64,000 bases of DNA from Anthoceros angustus (Eukaryota > Streptophyta > Anthocerotopsida > Anthocerotales > Anthocerotaceae). Both the position numbers and the translations under genes were made by a program. This document shows, one piece after another, positions 11,780 to 23,110 of this stretch. Position 1 is the first letter of the stretch. The number at the start of each line of letters is the position of its first letter. The notes beneath the pieces are model-generated. The model worked only from the letters and a program-made list of their open reading frames with translations, was not told the DNA's origin and ran no database searches. The stretch lies in assembly GCA_010909165.1 (NCBI GenBank), contig VJWM01000173.1:1-64000 (forward strand), written 5' to 3'.

Positions 11780-14460
11780 AGATAAGAAAACTATTGAAGG
11801 ATTTGGCCTGTCTTATAAATCTATACATGCTTGTCCAAATGACTTCTATTATTTCATGGCGAGCTACTCGCTAATGTGCTGCAAGTGTGGGGCAAATAGA
11901 TGAACGGATACAAAGGGCAAAAAATACCGTGAAGGTGTTGCGTTATTTCCCATTAATTCCTAGGTTGAAGCAAATGTTTAGGTGCAAGAAGCTAGCTAGT
12001 ATGATGTCTTGGCATGCAACATTTAAGTCTAGTGATGGGATCATAATACCATCGATGACCAAGCGTGGGAATATGTGGACCAAACATTTCCAGAGTTTGC
12101 TATGGAGACGCGCAATATTCGATTTGGGCTTGCTACTAATGGGATTAACCCGTTTGGACACTAGAGTTCTCAATATTCCATTTGGCGCTACTTGTCAATT
12201 ATAACTTGCTCCATGGATGTCCATACGCAATGGACATATATTATTATCAATGATTATTCTGGTCCAAGCAAGTGAAAATGCGACATTTATTTCCGACCGC
12301 TTATTGAAGAGTTGAAGATATTGTGGGAAGAAGGCATAATAGTGGACGATATTTCTGGAGATGGGAATGCTCAAAAACAATTTAGATTAAAAGCCTTATT
12401 GATGTGGACTATGCACGACTACCGTGATATACGGTCACTTCAAAGCTTCAAACCAAAGGGAAGCGGGCATGTCCAAAATGTTGGGATAAACTTGAAGCAC
12501 GATCACCACTAAAAAAATGACGTATGATAAAAATTCTAGAATGCACTTGCAGGAACACAGTTTAGAGTGGAAGAGAAGGACACATTTGATGGACGTCGGA
12601 TCGCAAGTGTTCTTCCGAGCGATGAACCTACGCAGCTATCGAAGAGAGAGTTTTTACGGAAAACCGCAACTAAGGCATCGTTAGGCCTTGGGGTGTCACA
12701 AGCAATGAACCTTCAATTTTTTGGGAGCTTCCATATTGGGAGGTAGGTGTCGATCCCGTTTTTTTATCCTTCACTTTAATATATCATAAAGTGATTATGC
12801 TTTTTAGAACTTTGTAGCACTAAATGCTTACAATTATCATCAATATGCATATGATGGCTGCAGGTGTTGCTAATTAGACACTTGTTTGATATCATTCACA
12901 TTGGAAAGAACGTTAGTGAACAAATTATGAGGCACATTTGTGGGAGTTTGAAACCCTTGCAGTCGAGATCTCGAACTATCAAATACCAAGCAGAATGGTG
13001 GCCCAAGGAGCCCCAACCTAAACCCAAGCCCAAGGGTAGGGCTAGGCTAGGCTAGGGCCATGGGCCATGGCGGCATGCCAAGCCCCAAGCCAAGTATGGG
13101 CCTAGGCCTAGGCAATCAAGGAAAAGGAAGAGAGGACAAGATGATGCATTTGATGAAGGAAACGCCGGGAACGTGTGCATATACTCCAAAGACCTTGGGT
13201 TCTTGGACATGGCACTAACTATTCTTATCCTAAAGCATTGGAGAAATTGAAGAGAAGGGTTTGCAACATCCGTATGCCCACCGGTATGGGTCCAACTTGA
13301 AACGTTGTTTTAAGAAAGGGACACGAGAGACAATTTCAGCAAGTCCCATGATCATCATCATTTGTTATGTGACATATGGCCAATTGCCTTGAGAGGGTTG
13401 ATACATCCACATGTGCATAAGGCTATATGTGATCTCGCTAACTAATGCGTTGGCTTACCGCAAAAAAGAAATTGTGAAGGATGAGATTCTCGCTATGAAG
13501 GTCAAAATTGCGAGGTGATGTGCATTTTGGAGAGAGTTTCCTACAACATTTCGACAAGCCGTCCATGTTATTCATCCGTGCGGAGGTTGAATTATGTGGG
13601 CCCACACGCTATCGTTGGATGTATTTTCTTGAACGACATATGAAAGTGCTAAAGAACCTTGTACGACAAAAAGCTCGACCGGAAGGAAGCATGGCTTTAG
13701 GATATCTAGCACAAGAGACAATGTTTTACTCTTCGAATTCTTTGGAAATATCCATAATGCAGCTCCGGATGTGGACAATGAAAGAAGATGTTACTCAAAG
13801 TGGGAGTTGTTACAAGGATATGGAAAGATAAAGCGCCGGATGTGGAAAGGAGTCAAGTGAGGAAAGTGATATTAGAGAACTGAGTGGACTAAGCAATGGA
13901 AGAAGTATATGATGACAATGAAATCAAGATCGCCTTTTGTGGAGTGGTTAATCGATGAGGTGGAAGCGATCTAAAAGGGGAGTGCATTAGAAATATATGG
14001 AAAGGAGGTGGTTGCACTTGTAAGAGGGCCATTTGAATCAGCGTTCTTATAGCATGATGTGGGCATATGGACATCATATTCAGACGGATCTTGATCTGGA
14101 AACAAACTTGTGATAGCATCATAACACAACTATATACATTTCTATGTATTGAAAACAGGGTGACTCGAACCCATTGCAGCTGTGATGTTGGAACAAGTGG
14201 AGAGGATTTATGAAGTTGATTTTGGAGTTACTACAAATATAAATGTGCTCAAGGTAAAGTGGTTCCACACCGGAATGAGGATAGGACAGAGAGAAAAGAG
14301 ATGACTCCACTGGTATGGTCATGTTGAATCCAAACAAAACGCGTTATCTCAAGAAAAGCTGAAAGACGAACCATTCGTTATGGTATCTCCGAAATTGGAG
14401 CGAGCTTTTATGCAAAATACCCAAAAATCTTGGAAACTTGTAGTTGGTACAGCCCCCGTG
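11780..14460 (+). pseudogene. CACTA Tnp2-type transposase, degenerate
   Basis: Conserved Tnp2 blocks follow each other in order but in several frames. Near 11815 is YKSIHACPNDFYYF; 11930-12190 gives VLRYFPLIPRLKQMFRCKKL, WHATFKSSDG and IRFGLATNGINPFG. Near 12315 is LWEEGI with ALLMWTMHDY. The 12870 region gives LFDIIHIGKN(V), and 13560-13710 gives GPTRYRWMYFLERHMK and VRQKARPEGSMALGY. A C-terminal block at 14190-14400 gives YEVDFG, LKVKWFHT and EPFVMV. Intact Tnp2 proteins catalyse excision and insertion. This copy has many stops and frameshifts, so only the fossil order remains. It is the transposase of the element with ends at 8813 and 19638. Confidence 0.85.
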
Positions 14461-14479
14461 GAAGACGTGTAGTAGAATG

Positions 14480-15180
14480 TGACGATTTTGATGGAAGACA
14501 TGTCCATGAAGTGCTGGAATACAAGGATGACATGGAAGACGAGGATATCGATAGAAGACACGAAGTGGAAGATGATCATGAGCATATCGATGGAACTAGA
14601 TATGTAGTGGAAGATAACGATGAAATGGAAGATGAGGATATCGATGGAATATACGTTGTTGAAGATGACATGGAAGATGAAGATATTGATGGAAGACATG
14701 TAATCGAAGACGGTACATAGAAGATGAGGATATTGATGAAAGACATGTAGTCGAAGATGAAGATGACATGGAAGATGAAGACGACGGAAGATGAAGAGGG
14801 GAAGATGATGGTGATAGTGATGATGAGGATGACAAGGAAGATGGATGATGAGGAAGACGAGGATGCAGAGAGGATATCGATGAAGAGACTACGGAAGATG
14901 AGGAGGGTAGCGAAAATGAGAAGGACATGGAATCAAGACGAGGACGCCAACAAGGAAGAAGAGGAAGATGAGGACAACAAGGAAGAAGAGGAAGATGTGG
15001 AAAAGGGAAGATGAAGAGGAAAGTAAAGATGAGGATGATAAGGAAGATGAGGATGAAAGCAAAGATGAGGATGAAAGCAAAGATGAGGATGACAAGGAAG
15101 ATGAGGATGAAAGCAAAGACGAGGATGACAAGGAAGATGAGGATGAAAGCAAAGATGAGGACGAAAGCGAAGAAGGATGA
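14480..15180 (+). repeat. Acid-rich minisatellite fused to the transposase 3' end
   Basis: Purine-rich GATGAGGATGAAAGCAAAGA and GATGACATGGAAGATGAGGA units encode runs such as DMEDEDIDG early on and DEDESKDEDDKEDEDESKDE later. The first part (14430-14718) stays open in frame directly after the last Tnp2 block, so the acidic tract was probably the C-terminal tail of the transposase and later expanded. Frames then shift and stop. Confidence 0.8.
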
Positions 15181-15379
15181 CAATAAAAAGATGAGGACAA
15201 TAAATGAATGAGCTATAGATATCATCTTATTACATCGATGAGGAATTGAGAATGAGCGATACGTCATGTATGCGGTGTTAAAGGTTTTGAAATTTCAAAA
15301 TGTGATACAATGCTTGGGGTTTGAGTTTGGTCTTAATTATAACATATACAAGGCTTGCTTATAATGTGTGAATTATTTT

Positions 15380-17615
15380 TACGATGGTGCGGACTCGAAC
15401 CATGAGCCCCTTATAATCGAACATATATACTTCTAGTTCATTTCGTCGTAATGCCTTTGTCATTAAAGTGTTGATCTAGTTTCCTCCGGTACTTTTGCCA
15501 ACGATAGTAGCATGTACATCCTCGACTATTCCACTTGTCCTTTCTTTGGATAAACAAAGATAGTCAAACCAAACCAAACCAAACCCAAGCAAATATTAGC
15601 CTTCCTCATAGCAAACATCCTTTCCCGAGCTTGATGGGCCTTATGAAAGGAAAGGGTACATAGACGTGGGACAAGGAAACAATGCAAAGACATACTTATC
15701 CTTGAAGTAATCTCCGTAGATATTCAAGGAGGCCTTGAGCTTTCTCGGCACATGCTTTGTTAGTAAGAAATGTAATGAGAGCATGAATTCCCTAGAGAAG
15801 TTTAATCACGAAGTAAATTCGACCGGTGAGACGAGTGACTACTGCAGATCCAGAATCGACCAAGGCTAACTAGACGATTAGCAAACTATATGAAGGCATT
15901 AGAATTTCATATGGCCCACAAAAGGCGGAACCACCACCTCCCCATCAAAATCTAAATCCCCAATCTATTCACTAATATACGCTCATTCAAATACCGAAGC
16001 TGAACATATGGGAACTCGAACGATACGATGAGGCGGACTCGAACTATGAGCCTTTTGAACATACTCCCAATTGATTTGTGCACCTTAAAATGCCTTTGTC
16101 ATCCATCTAATTTCCTTGAGTACTTTTGCCAATGGTAGCGATGTAACTATGCCAAGCTATAGCTTGTCTAGCCTTTCTCGACAAAACAAAGATAATCAAC
16201 CTTCCAAGATGAAACGTTAACCCCAACTGTTTTAGTGAAAACCGCTCCCAAAATCACCCTTGTGCCCCAATCTATTCAATACTAATTGCAAGTAGCCTCC
16301 TCGCATCAAACATCCCTTGTTGGCTCTCTATGCAAGGAAAAGGTAGCATCTCCTAGAAGAAACGAGCTCCAATATTGTGCAAGAGATCAAGGGCCGTGTT
16401 GCTTGCCCGACAATATGACCGCCATACAATGGCGCCAAAGACCGACAATGTCTTGCTATACAATGGCGCCTAACGACAATGGCTTGCCATACAATGGCGC
16501 CTAATGCCCGAGAATGGCTTGCCATACAATGGCACAACGCCCAACAATAATGCCCATTAACGCCCAACTATGGCGCCCAATTAACACCCAACAATGGCGC
16601 CCAACGCACAACAATAATGGCGCCCAATTAACGCCCAACTGTGGCGCCCAAATAACGCCTAACAATGGCGTCCAACGCCCAACAATGGCGCCCAATTAAC
16701 GCCCAACAATGGTGCCCAATGCCCGACAATGGCTGGCCATACAATGGTGCCCAAATAACGTCCAACAATAGCGCCAACAATAATGGCGCCCAATGCTCAA
16801 CTATGACACACAATTAACGCCCAATAATGGCGCCCAATGCTCAACTATGACGCACAATTAACGCCCAATAATGGCGCCCAACGCCCAACAATAATGGGAC
16901 CCAACGCTCAACTATGGCGCTCAATTAACGCCCAAAATTGCCCAATACAATATGCCAAATTTAAAATACCCCACCGCTCTCCCGCCTTCCACCCCCATCA
17001 AAACTCTTCCTCGTTATCCCCGCCCCACTTCCCTAAAGGAAAGAGTATGTAGTCGAGAAAGCAACAATGCAAAGACATACTTATCCTTGAAGTAATCTTA
17101 GATTTTCCGAGGAACCGCCTAGAGCTTTCAAACATGCTATACTCTTTGCTAGTAAGAAATGTAATGAGGGCATGAATTTTCTAGAGAAGTTTAATCACAA
17201 AGTAAATTCGGTGAGACGAGCAGTGACTACAAGAAGATCTAATCTAGCCAAGGCTAACTAGATGATTAAAAGACTATATGGAAGCATTAGAACTTCATAT
17301 GGCCCAAAAGGCGAACCGCCACCTCCCCATCAAAATCTAAACCCCAATCTATTTACTAATATACACGATTCAAATTTCCAAGACGCTGAACGTGGGAACT
17401 CGAACATACGATGAGGCGGGACTCGTACTATGAGTCCCTTTTCAACATACTCCCAATTGATTTGTACACCTTACAATGCCTTTGTCATCATGATCCAATT
17501 TCCATGGGTACTTTTGCCAATGGTAGCAGAGTAACCATGCCAAGCTATAGCTTGTCTAGCCTTTCTCTGGATAAACAAAGATAATCAACCTTCCAAGATG
17601 AAAATGTTAACCGTG
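15380..17615. repeat. Three direct copies of a roughly 600-bp module
   Basis: A block from CAATGCAAAGACATACTTAT to CAACCTTCCAAGATGAAA occurs at about 15685-16225 and 17065-17603. A partial third copy of its 3' half (GGACTCGAACCATGAG to GATAAACAAAGATAGTC) lies at about 15388-15565. The full copies share CCACCTCCCCATCAAAATCT and ATGCCTTTGTCAT at matching offsets. Each full copy is followed by an AATGGCGCC array, so module plus array form a higher-order repeat inside the CACTA element. No open frame is conserved between the copies. Confidence 0.85.
16400..16945. repeat. AATGGCGCC tandem array, block 1
   Basis: About 20 units of CCCAACAATGGCGCCCAATT with AACG, period 20-28 bp. Some units are of a second type containing GACAATGGCTTGCCATACAA. 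The core GGCGCC is itself palindromic. The open frames here are translations of the repeat only. Confidence 0.9.
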
Positions 17616-17635
17616 CTTGCGCCGACAAATATGAT

Positions 17636-18485
17636 CGGCTATACAATGGTGCCGGCCAAGGGCTTGTCAACAATGGCGCCCAACGCCCAACAACAATGGC
17701 TTGTCATTCAATGGTGCCCAACGCCCAACAATAATGGCGCCCAATGCCTAACTATGGCGCCTGTCAATGGCTTGCCATTCAAAGGTGCCCAACGCCCAAC
17801 AATAATGGCGCCTAATTAATGCCTAACTATGGCACCCAATGGCTTGCCATACAATGGCGCCTAACGCCGACAATGGCTTGCCATTTGATGGTGCCCAACG
17901 CCCAACAATAATGGCGCCCAAATAACGCCTAACAATGGCGCCAATGCCCAATTATGGCCCAATTAACGCCCAACAATGGCGCAACGCCCGATGTGGCTGG
18001 CCATAGAATGGTGCCCAAATAACACCCAATAATAATGGCGAATGCCCAACAATGGCGCCTAATGCCCGACAATGGCTGGCCATACAATGGTGCCCAAACA
18101 AATAACGCCCAATAATAATGGCGCCCAACGCCCAACAATGGCGCCCAATTAATGCCCAACAATGGCGCCAACACCAACAATGGCGCCCAATTAACGCCCA
18201 ACAATGGCGCTTAACGCCCAACTATGGCGCCCAATTAACGCCTAACAATGGCGTCCAACACCAACAATGGTACCAAATTAACGCCCAACAATGGCGCCCA
18301 ATTAACGCCCAACAATGGCGCCTATTAATGCCCAACAATGGCGTCCTACTAACGCCTAACAATGGCGCCAAGTAATGCCTAACCAATGGCGCCCGCTTAA
18401 CGCCTCGACAATGGTGCCCAACGCCCAACAATGGCACCCAATTAACGCGCTGGCGCCCGACAATGGCTGGCCATACAATGGCCCG
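17636..18485. repeat. AATGGCGCC tandem array, block 2
   Basis: More than 30 units of the same 20-28 bp family as block 1, mixing the AACAATGGCGCCCAATTAAC type with the GGCTTGCCATACAATGG type. It directly follows the second 600-bp module. Confidence 0.9.
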
Positions 18486-18774
18486 CGAAAGGTAAGCATG
18501 TACGAACATGTACCATCGGGCAGGCGCACTTGCTTGTGGGCATAGAGGTGGTACCGCCACAATAAGAACACTAAAGAAAATGCTAAAGAGCGTGACGTAC
18601 TAGTATTAGAGCACTAGCGCCCCTCTCAACTTTTTCCCTCTCCATGCATGTGTGGGGATTAATGGAGTGCGAGCCGCCGAGTGGCACGCCCGCATTTGAA
18701 TGGACGCTCATCATGCCCCCACAAAATAACCCCAATCAAATTTAAAATAGCCTCCCGCCTCACATTTTGAAGAA

Positions 18775-19600
18775 AATGCTTTACAACGTAATCTACAACA
18801 AGGGAATCACGTCATCAATCGTTGTAAATGGCCTCCTATCATATTTTTGTGATTAATAACAATAATAAAGAGTTTAAAAAATAAAGAACACATTTTGAGA
18901 AAATTACTTTACAACGTAATCTACAAGGAGCCATGTCATCAATCGTTGTAAATGGCCTCCTATCATATTTTTGTGATTAATAATAATAATAAAGAGTTAA
19001 ACAAATAAAGAACACATTTTGAGAAAATGTTTTACAACGTAATCTACAACAAGGGAGCCATGTCATCAATCGTTGTAAATGGCCTCCTATCATATTTTTG
19101 TGATTAATAATAATAATAAAGAGTTTTGAAGAAATAAAGAACAAATTTTGAGAAAAAGGCTTTACAACGTAATCTACAACAAGGGAGCCAGTCATCGCAT
19201 GTTGTAAATGGCTTCCAATCATATTTTGTGATTAATAATAATAACAAAGAGTTTTGAAGAAATAAAGAACAAATTTTGAGAAAAAGGCTTTACAACGTAA
19301 TCTACAACAAGGGAGCCACGCATCGCATACCGTTGTAAATGGCTTCCAATCATATTTTGTGATTAGTGATGTTAATAAAGATTTTAGAAAAATAAAGATC
19401 AAATTTTGAAAAAGCTTTACAACGTAATCTACAACGTGGAGCCACGTCATCAATCCGTTGTTGTAAATGAGCACCCAAAAGAGTGCCACATCATCCAACT
19501 AGAAACCCCGCTGTAAACCGAGTCTTAAAACTTGCCACATCAACAAACTCAAACCAATTTACAACGGAGGTGTTTAGACGTTGTAAAGATTGGGGATTTG
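18775..19600. repeat. Right subterminal array of the CACTA element, 123-130 bp units
   Basis: TTTACAACGTAATCTACAAC starts at 18780, 18908, 19031, 19161, 19289 and 19416. Each is followed about 40-50 bp later by CGTTGTAAATG (GTTGTAAATG at 19201), then an AT-rich stretch with TTGTGATTAATAATAATAA. A last short pair (TTTACAACGG and GACGTTGTAAAG) lies at 19559-19587. The motif matches the one next to the left terminus, and pairs face each other, as in subterminal transposase-binding regions. Confidence 0.9.
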
Positions 19601-19604
19601 CAAA

Positions 19605-19638
19605 AGGGTTTTGTAAAACACCCCTCTCCCTAGTAGTG
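19605..19638 (-). repeat. Right terminal inverted repeat of the CACTA element
   Basis: TTTTGTAAAACACCCC is followed by CTAGTAGTG ending at 19638. Read on the minus strand it begins CACTACTAG, matching the left end in 8 of 9 bases. Confidence 0.75.
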
Positions 19639-19744
19639 CGGAACTGCCGCTGACAAAACAAGGAAATTGTCATCAGATGGTGATGATTGAGCACTTCCAA
19701 GTGGGTGGAGGTAGCTCGCCTCAAAGAACCTCATATTACACCAA

Positions 19745-20620
19745 GAGCCTTCCGCAGTGTGTACTAAGCAGACGAAGTTGTGGAGGTGCTCACGATCAAG
19801 GCAATGAATTCAGAGGAGAATTCCGACGTTGGATGTAAGTCCGATTGATCACAGGAGAACGCCCAGGGATCATCCTCAAGCTGATGGTTTGGCCAAAAGG
19901 TTGGTTCAGACATTCAAGGACGCCCTCAGGAAGTACTGCATCACTGTGGAACCCAAGTGCCGGATGAATTACTTCCTATATTGTGTTGGGTTATAGAGTG
20001 CGTGCAGATTGGGAAGCTTCCGCTTCATGTTGTTCTAAGGAATGCGCTTTGCCCAATGTGGTGCAAGATAAATATTCTACTCCTCAGATTGGAGTAGGAA
20101 TATGGAGGTGTGCTTACAAGTGCAAGCTAGAGCGTAAATGTTCAAGGATTCGCATGGCTATGGACAATCTATTGCACAAAGACAGAGACCGTGAGATATG
20201 CTCACACGCTGGGGCTCATGGAAGCCAAGGCCGTGAAATTCGCACTGTGAGATTATGTGTACACAACAGTACAAAGAAGCACATTAGATGTCAAGACCGT
20301 AGGTTGATTCTCGTGGTGGTAAATGTGGGTGAGCAAGGAGTAGTGGAACTCAAGGACGGATGGCGTAAGATGCAAGGAGCACATGAAACATTTAGCTCCA
20401 TGTCACTTACCAAATCTTGATGAGAATTGTTCCTCAAACATGGGTACCACCAGGATTTGCCTTGTGAGGCATGCGGCACACCACGATGAAGAGCTTATGC
20501 TCTTATGTGCAACAGAGGCTATCATATTTTCGCCTAACACTGACGATGGAAATTCTAAGGAATTGGCTATGTGAACATTGTGATTCAACAAGTTTGCATG
20601 CGCCCATGGCTCTATCTACC
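19745..20620 (+). pseudogene. Ty3/gypsy integrase remnant with PHD-like finger
   Basis: Plus-strand frames give DQGNEFRGEFRR near 19795, then HPQADGLAERLVQTFKDAL followed by RKYC at 19870-19945. This is the end of the integrase catalytic core around its last acidic residue. Further on, VELKDG with HLAPCHLPNLDEN (about 20343-20420) resembles the post-integrase region. At 20463 CEAC, then HDEELMLLC and NRGYHIF, look like the first zinc ligands and core of a PHD finger in shifted frames. Upstream gag, protease and RT are absent; the CACTA right end lies only about 100 bp to the left. Frameshifts make it non-functional. Confidence 0.7.
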
Positions 20621-21512
20621 GGAGTAATGAAGAAGCGTGCACACAGGCAGGAGTTGGAGCGTAACACTCCGGCCTGGCGTGTTGAAATGGGTACAAGAGG
20701 GCGAGAGGCGAATAGCGAGAGTAAATTGCAAGAGGAAAGTTAAATGCGGGCGTATCTTGACAACGATTCCTTGTTGCCAAGCGCCAACAAGGCAACAGCG
20801 AGGTGTGCTATTCTTGAGAGTGCTCCTCTTGGGAATCACTCACCGGTTCTGCAATTGTTCACTTCCTGAGAATTTGTGATGGTAAGACAGCGGTGTGGAA
20901 GACGGCACGGTGGCAGTCGGCTTTGCGGTGGAGAGTCTTCCTCGGTGGGGGCTCGACAATCCGAGGCAGTGTTCTCTTCTGAGGCGTGCAAAGTTGGTTC
21001 AAGTTGGATGGATCGAGTTCACGAACCATATGCGGGCGGAGGCGGACTACAAGCCCTAGCGCCAATTAGCGAAGAGGTGTCTGGAATTGGTCAGTCACCC
21101 AAGCGCAGAGAGGAGGCCGCAGCCAGGCCGGTGAAGAGGAGATGGAGGCTCACCAAGTTTGGCGGTGTGGGCAGGCCTGGCGAGGGCTAAGGAAGATGCT
21201 TCAAAACCTAGCGTGCAGGGAACACCTCCGTCATGCAGCGCCTGGCGTGAGAAGGAGGCGGTGCACTGGGACAAGGGCTCGGCGAGGGGACGGTTTGCTC
21301 CTCTGAGACACACAAGAATCATGAGAGCGGCATGCACGATCGTCGAGTTCTTTGTGAGGTAGTGCCACCAAAGGTGTGCAAGTGTGGCAACAGTGCGGCC
21401 CTCAACGGCGCGTTCCTCGACTCTGCGAACAGAGCCCGGCAAATGGGATCTCTGCGGGCATATCGGAGAGATTCCTCCGATTGAGTTTTAAGGAGCTCGG
21501 TGAGTTCACTGT

Positions 21513-22119
21513 ATGTGGAGGCACCATGAGCGTGTCGGTGGAGTTTACCCAGACCACCGTGATTTGTTTGAGTTACGCAGAGGACTCCAGGCCATGTCCT
21601 GGACATGGACAGCCTATTGTGAAGGAGCCTGGCGCAAAATCCAGCACCACTTCTTCATGCATCAAATGTTTGACGGTTTGAGGTTGCCCAAGGAGTTGAT
21701 CATGTGGGAGGACAGGGTGCCACAGAGGTTAGTCTATCTGAAAGATTGGCTTCTGTTTTTCCATCACCTCAAGACAGGCCATACAGTTGTCGGATGGCCT
21801 AGGCAATTTTATCGTGTCATAGACAAGTTGAAGATCCCCATTGAGCGAGCATGTAATGGATTGAGGACGAGGAAGGCATTTCGTTCTTTGCAGTCGAGAA
21901 CCACACATGGTCATTCATTCAAAACTGTTTTGATTATCGAGCAGGAGGGTGACAGTCCGATTTTGGCAGTTTCTTGCTCTTGGAGTCAAGCTTTGAGAGA
22001 TCAAGCGAACACCTGGAAGAATCGGATGATGAGGATTTGGAGAGTGATGCAGATCCTCCACCTCGTCTCACACCTGCAGAGCGTCTGCAGAAAGGATGGT
22101 TTGGTTTCTGGTAAGTAGT
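21513..22119 (+). pseudogene. Frameshifted open frame of unknown function, acidic C terminus
   Basis: A 201-codon open frame begins at 21513 (MWRHHERVGGVYPDH). Near 21955 the coding sense appears to continue in another frame as LESSFERSSEHLEESDDEDL, then ESDADPPPRLTPAERLQKGW, ending FGFW at a stop near 22119. The acidic stretch followed by a Pro-rich tail looks like a true protein end. Position downstream of the gypsy integrase in the same orientation suggests it is the end of that element or a captured gene. I do not recognise a domain. Confidence 0.4.
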
Positions 22120-22179
22120 GTTTTCAGCTACTGGATTGTGGCTGACAGTTTTGATGTGGAAAAGCTGTGGGTTTTTCAC

Positions 22180-23110
22180 CCCCAGATTTTCCAGGGGGGC
22201 TGTTCGCGGTCGGAGGCTATTTTGCCTCCCTTTGCCTTTGTTCCTTGGCTAAGGCCAGGAACTTTGCTGCCCAAGGCCAAAGAGGAAGAACTTGGTGTCC
22301 TTCCCCAAGGCCAAGGGCAATTTTCTTCTTTGTGGTAGAGGAATGCAGGGTCAGCCACCAGCATGCGCCTATGCGCCATTGCGCGATCCTCATTAAAGGC
22401 GCCATAAAGACATCGAAATTCTGGCGATACTAGCCTGTGCACAATCAACTGCATGATCACATTTGTCCTTGTGCTCGCCCATGGTGGCATATTGTGCACG
22501 ACAATGTAACAAGCCATATGGATGTGTTTGCAGACCTGTGTCCAAATGGATTGAAGCCATCTGTGCACAATGCAAACCTCACATTTCGTTCCTCTTCCCC
22601 AAAGCCGTCCACGGCATCAAGAGCTGTCCAAGCTGGTGTGTCAGCCATGATGGTCATGTCCCCGTCCTGGCTCTGTTTGCCCACATACCATGTCATCATC
22701 TCGGCTGTATGTGGCATTTGAAACATTCGCGCCAGTCGTGCCTTCAACGGAAAATGCCAAAGCACCTTCCGCGGTATTTCATCCTCCTCATCAAACCCTT
22801 CCCTAAAACGTGTGACATTACGGGCAATGCGTGTAGTGGTACTCCCCTAAATAAACACGGTCCGCTCACGGCGGTGGATTTTCTCGTACCTTGGCCCAAA
22901 CATGTATAAAAGTGCCTTGGCCTCGTACATGTCTTTAGCAGTTCGGGTGGCGAATATCGGTGCCAATTAGCGCAAAAGTCTGTCATGGCGGCGTCATCGA
23001 TGTCATACATTGATTGCCAAGACAATATAAGAGTGTGGCGCTTAGCTGCTTTCCTTGAACCATGCCCTTGCGGATGTGGTACAAGGCGTTCACCGCCTCC
23101 CGACGCGCCC
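22180..23110 (-). pseudogene. Second CACTA Tnp2-type transposase, GC-rich lineage, degenerate
   Basis: Minus-strand frames give AMTDFCANWHRYSPP (about 23020), KDMYEAKALLYMFGPRYEKI (about 22940-22880), then an intact block from WHFPLKARLARMFQMPHTAE through MADTPAWTALDAVDGFGEEE to NVRFALCTDGFNPFGHRS (22760-22510), then LYNMPPWAS and NVIMQLIVHRLVSPEF. These are the same Tnp2 blocks as in the 11.8-14.4 kb copy. The protein is clearly different, so it is a second family rather than a duplicate. Stops and frameshifts mark it as dead. No terminal CACTA pair was found for it. Confidence 0.8.

Larger units (their letters stand above)
8813..19638 (+). mobile_element. Degenerate CACTA (En/Spm) DNA transposon, 10.8 kb
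   Basis: The left end reads CACTAGTAG at 8813. The right end reads CTAGTAGTG finishing at 19638, which is CACTACTAG on the other strand, so 8 of 9 terminal bases agree. Both ends are followed inward by subterminal TTTACAACG/CGTTGTAAA motifs, and the interior carries a plus-strand Tnp2-type transposase. Terminal CACTA, subterminal repeats and Tnp2 together define the superfamily. The flanking triplets (gct left, cgg right) do not match, so the expected 3-bp target duplication is lost or the ends come from related copies. Stops and frameshifts in the transposase show it cannot move itself. Confidence 0.8.

Noticed and set aside
14889-15267. Hydrophobic minus-strand frame resembling a membrane protein
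   Set aside because: It is the complement of the acidic GATGAGGAT minisatellite, so the Ile/Phe/Leu runs are a translation artefact.
15388-17450. tRNA-like GGACTCGAACCATGAG motifs suggesting tRNA genes
   Set aside because: The motif recurs only within the 600-bp direct repeats and no acceptor stem or anticodon arm can be drawn around it.
8810-19641. A 3-bp target-site duplication of the CACTA element
   Set aside because: Flanking triplets are gct and cgg and do not match.
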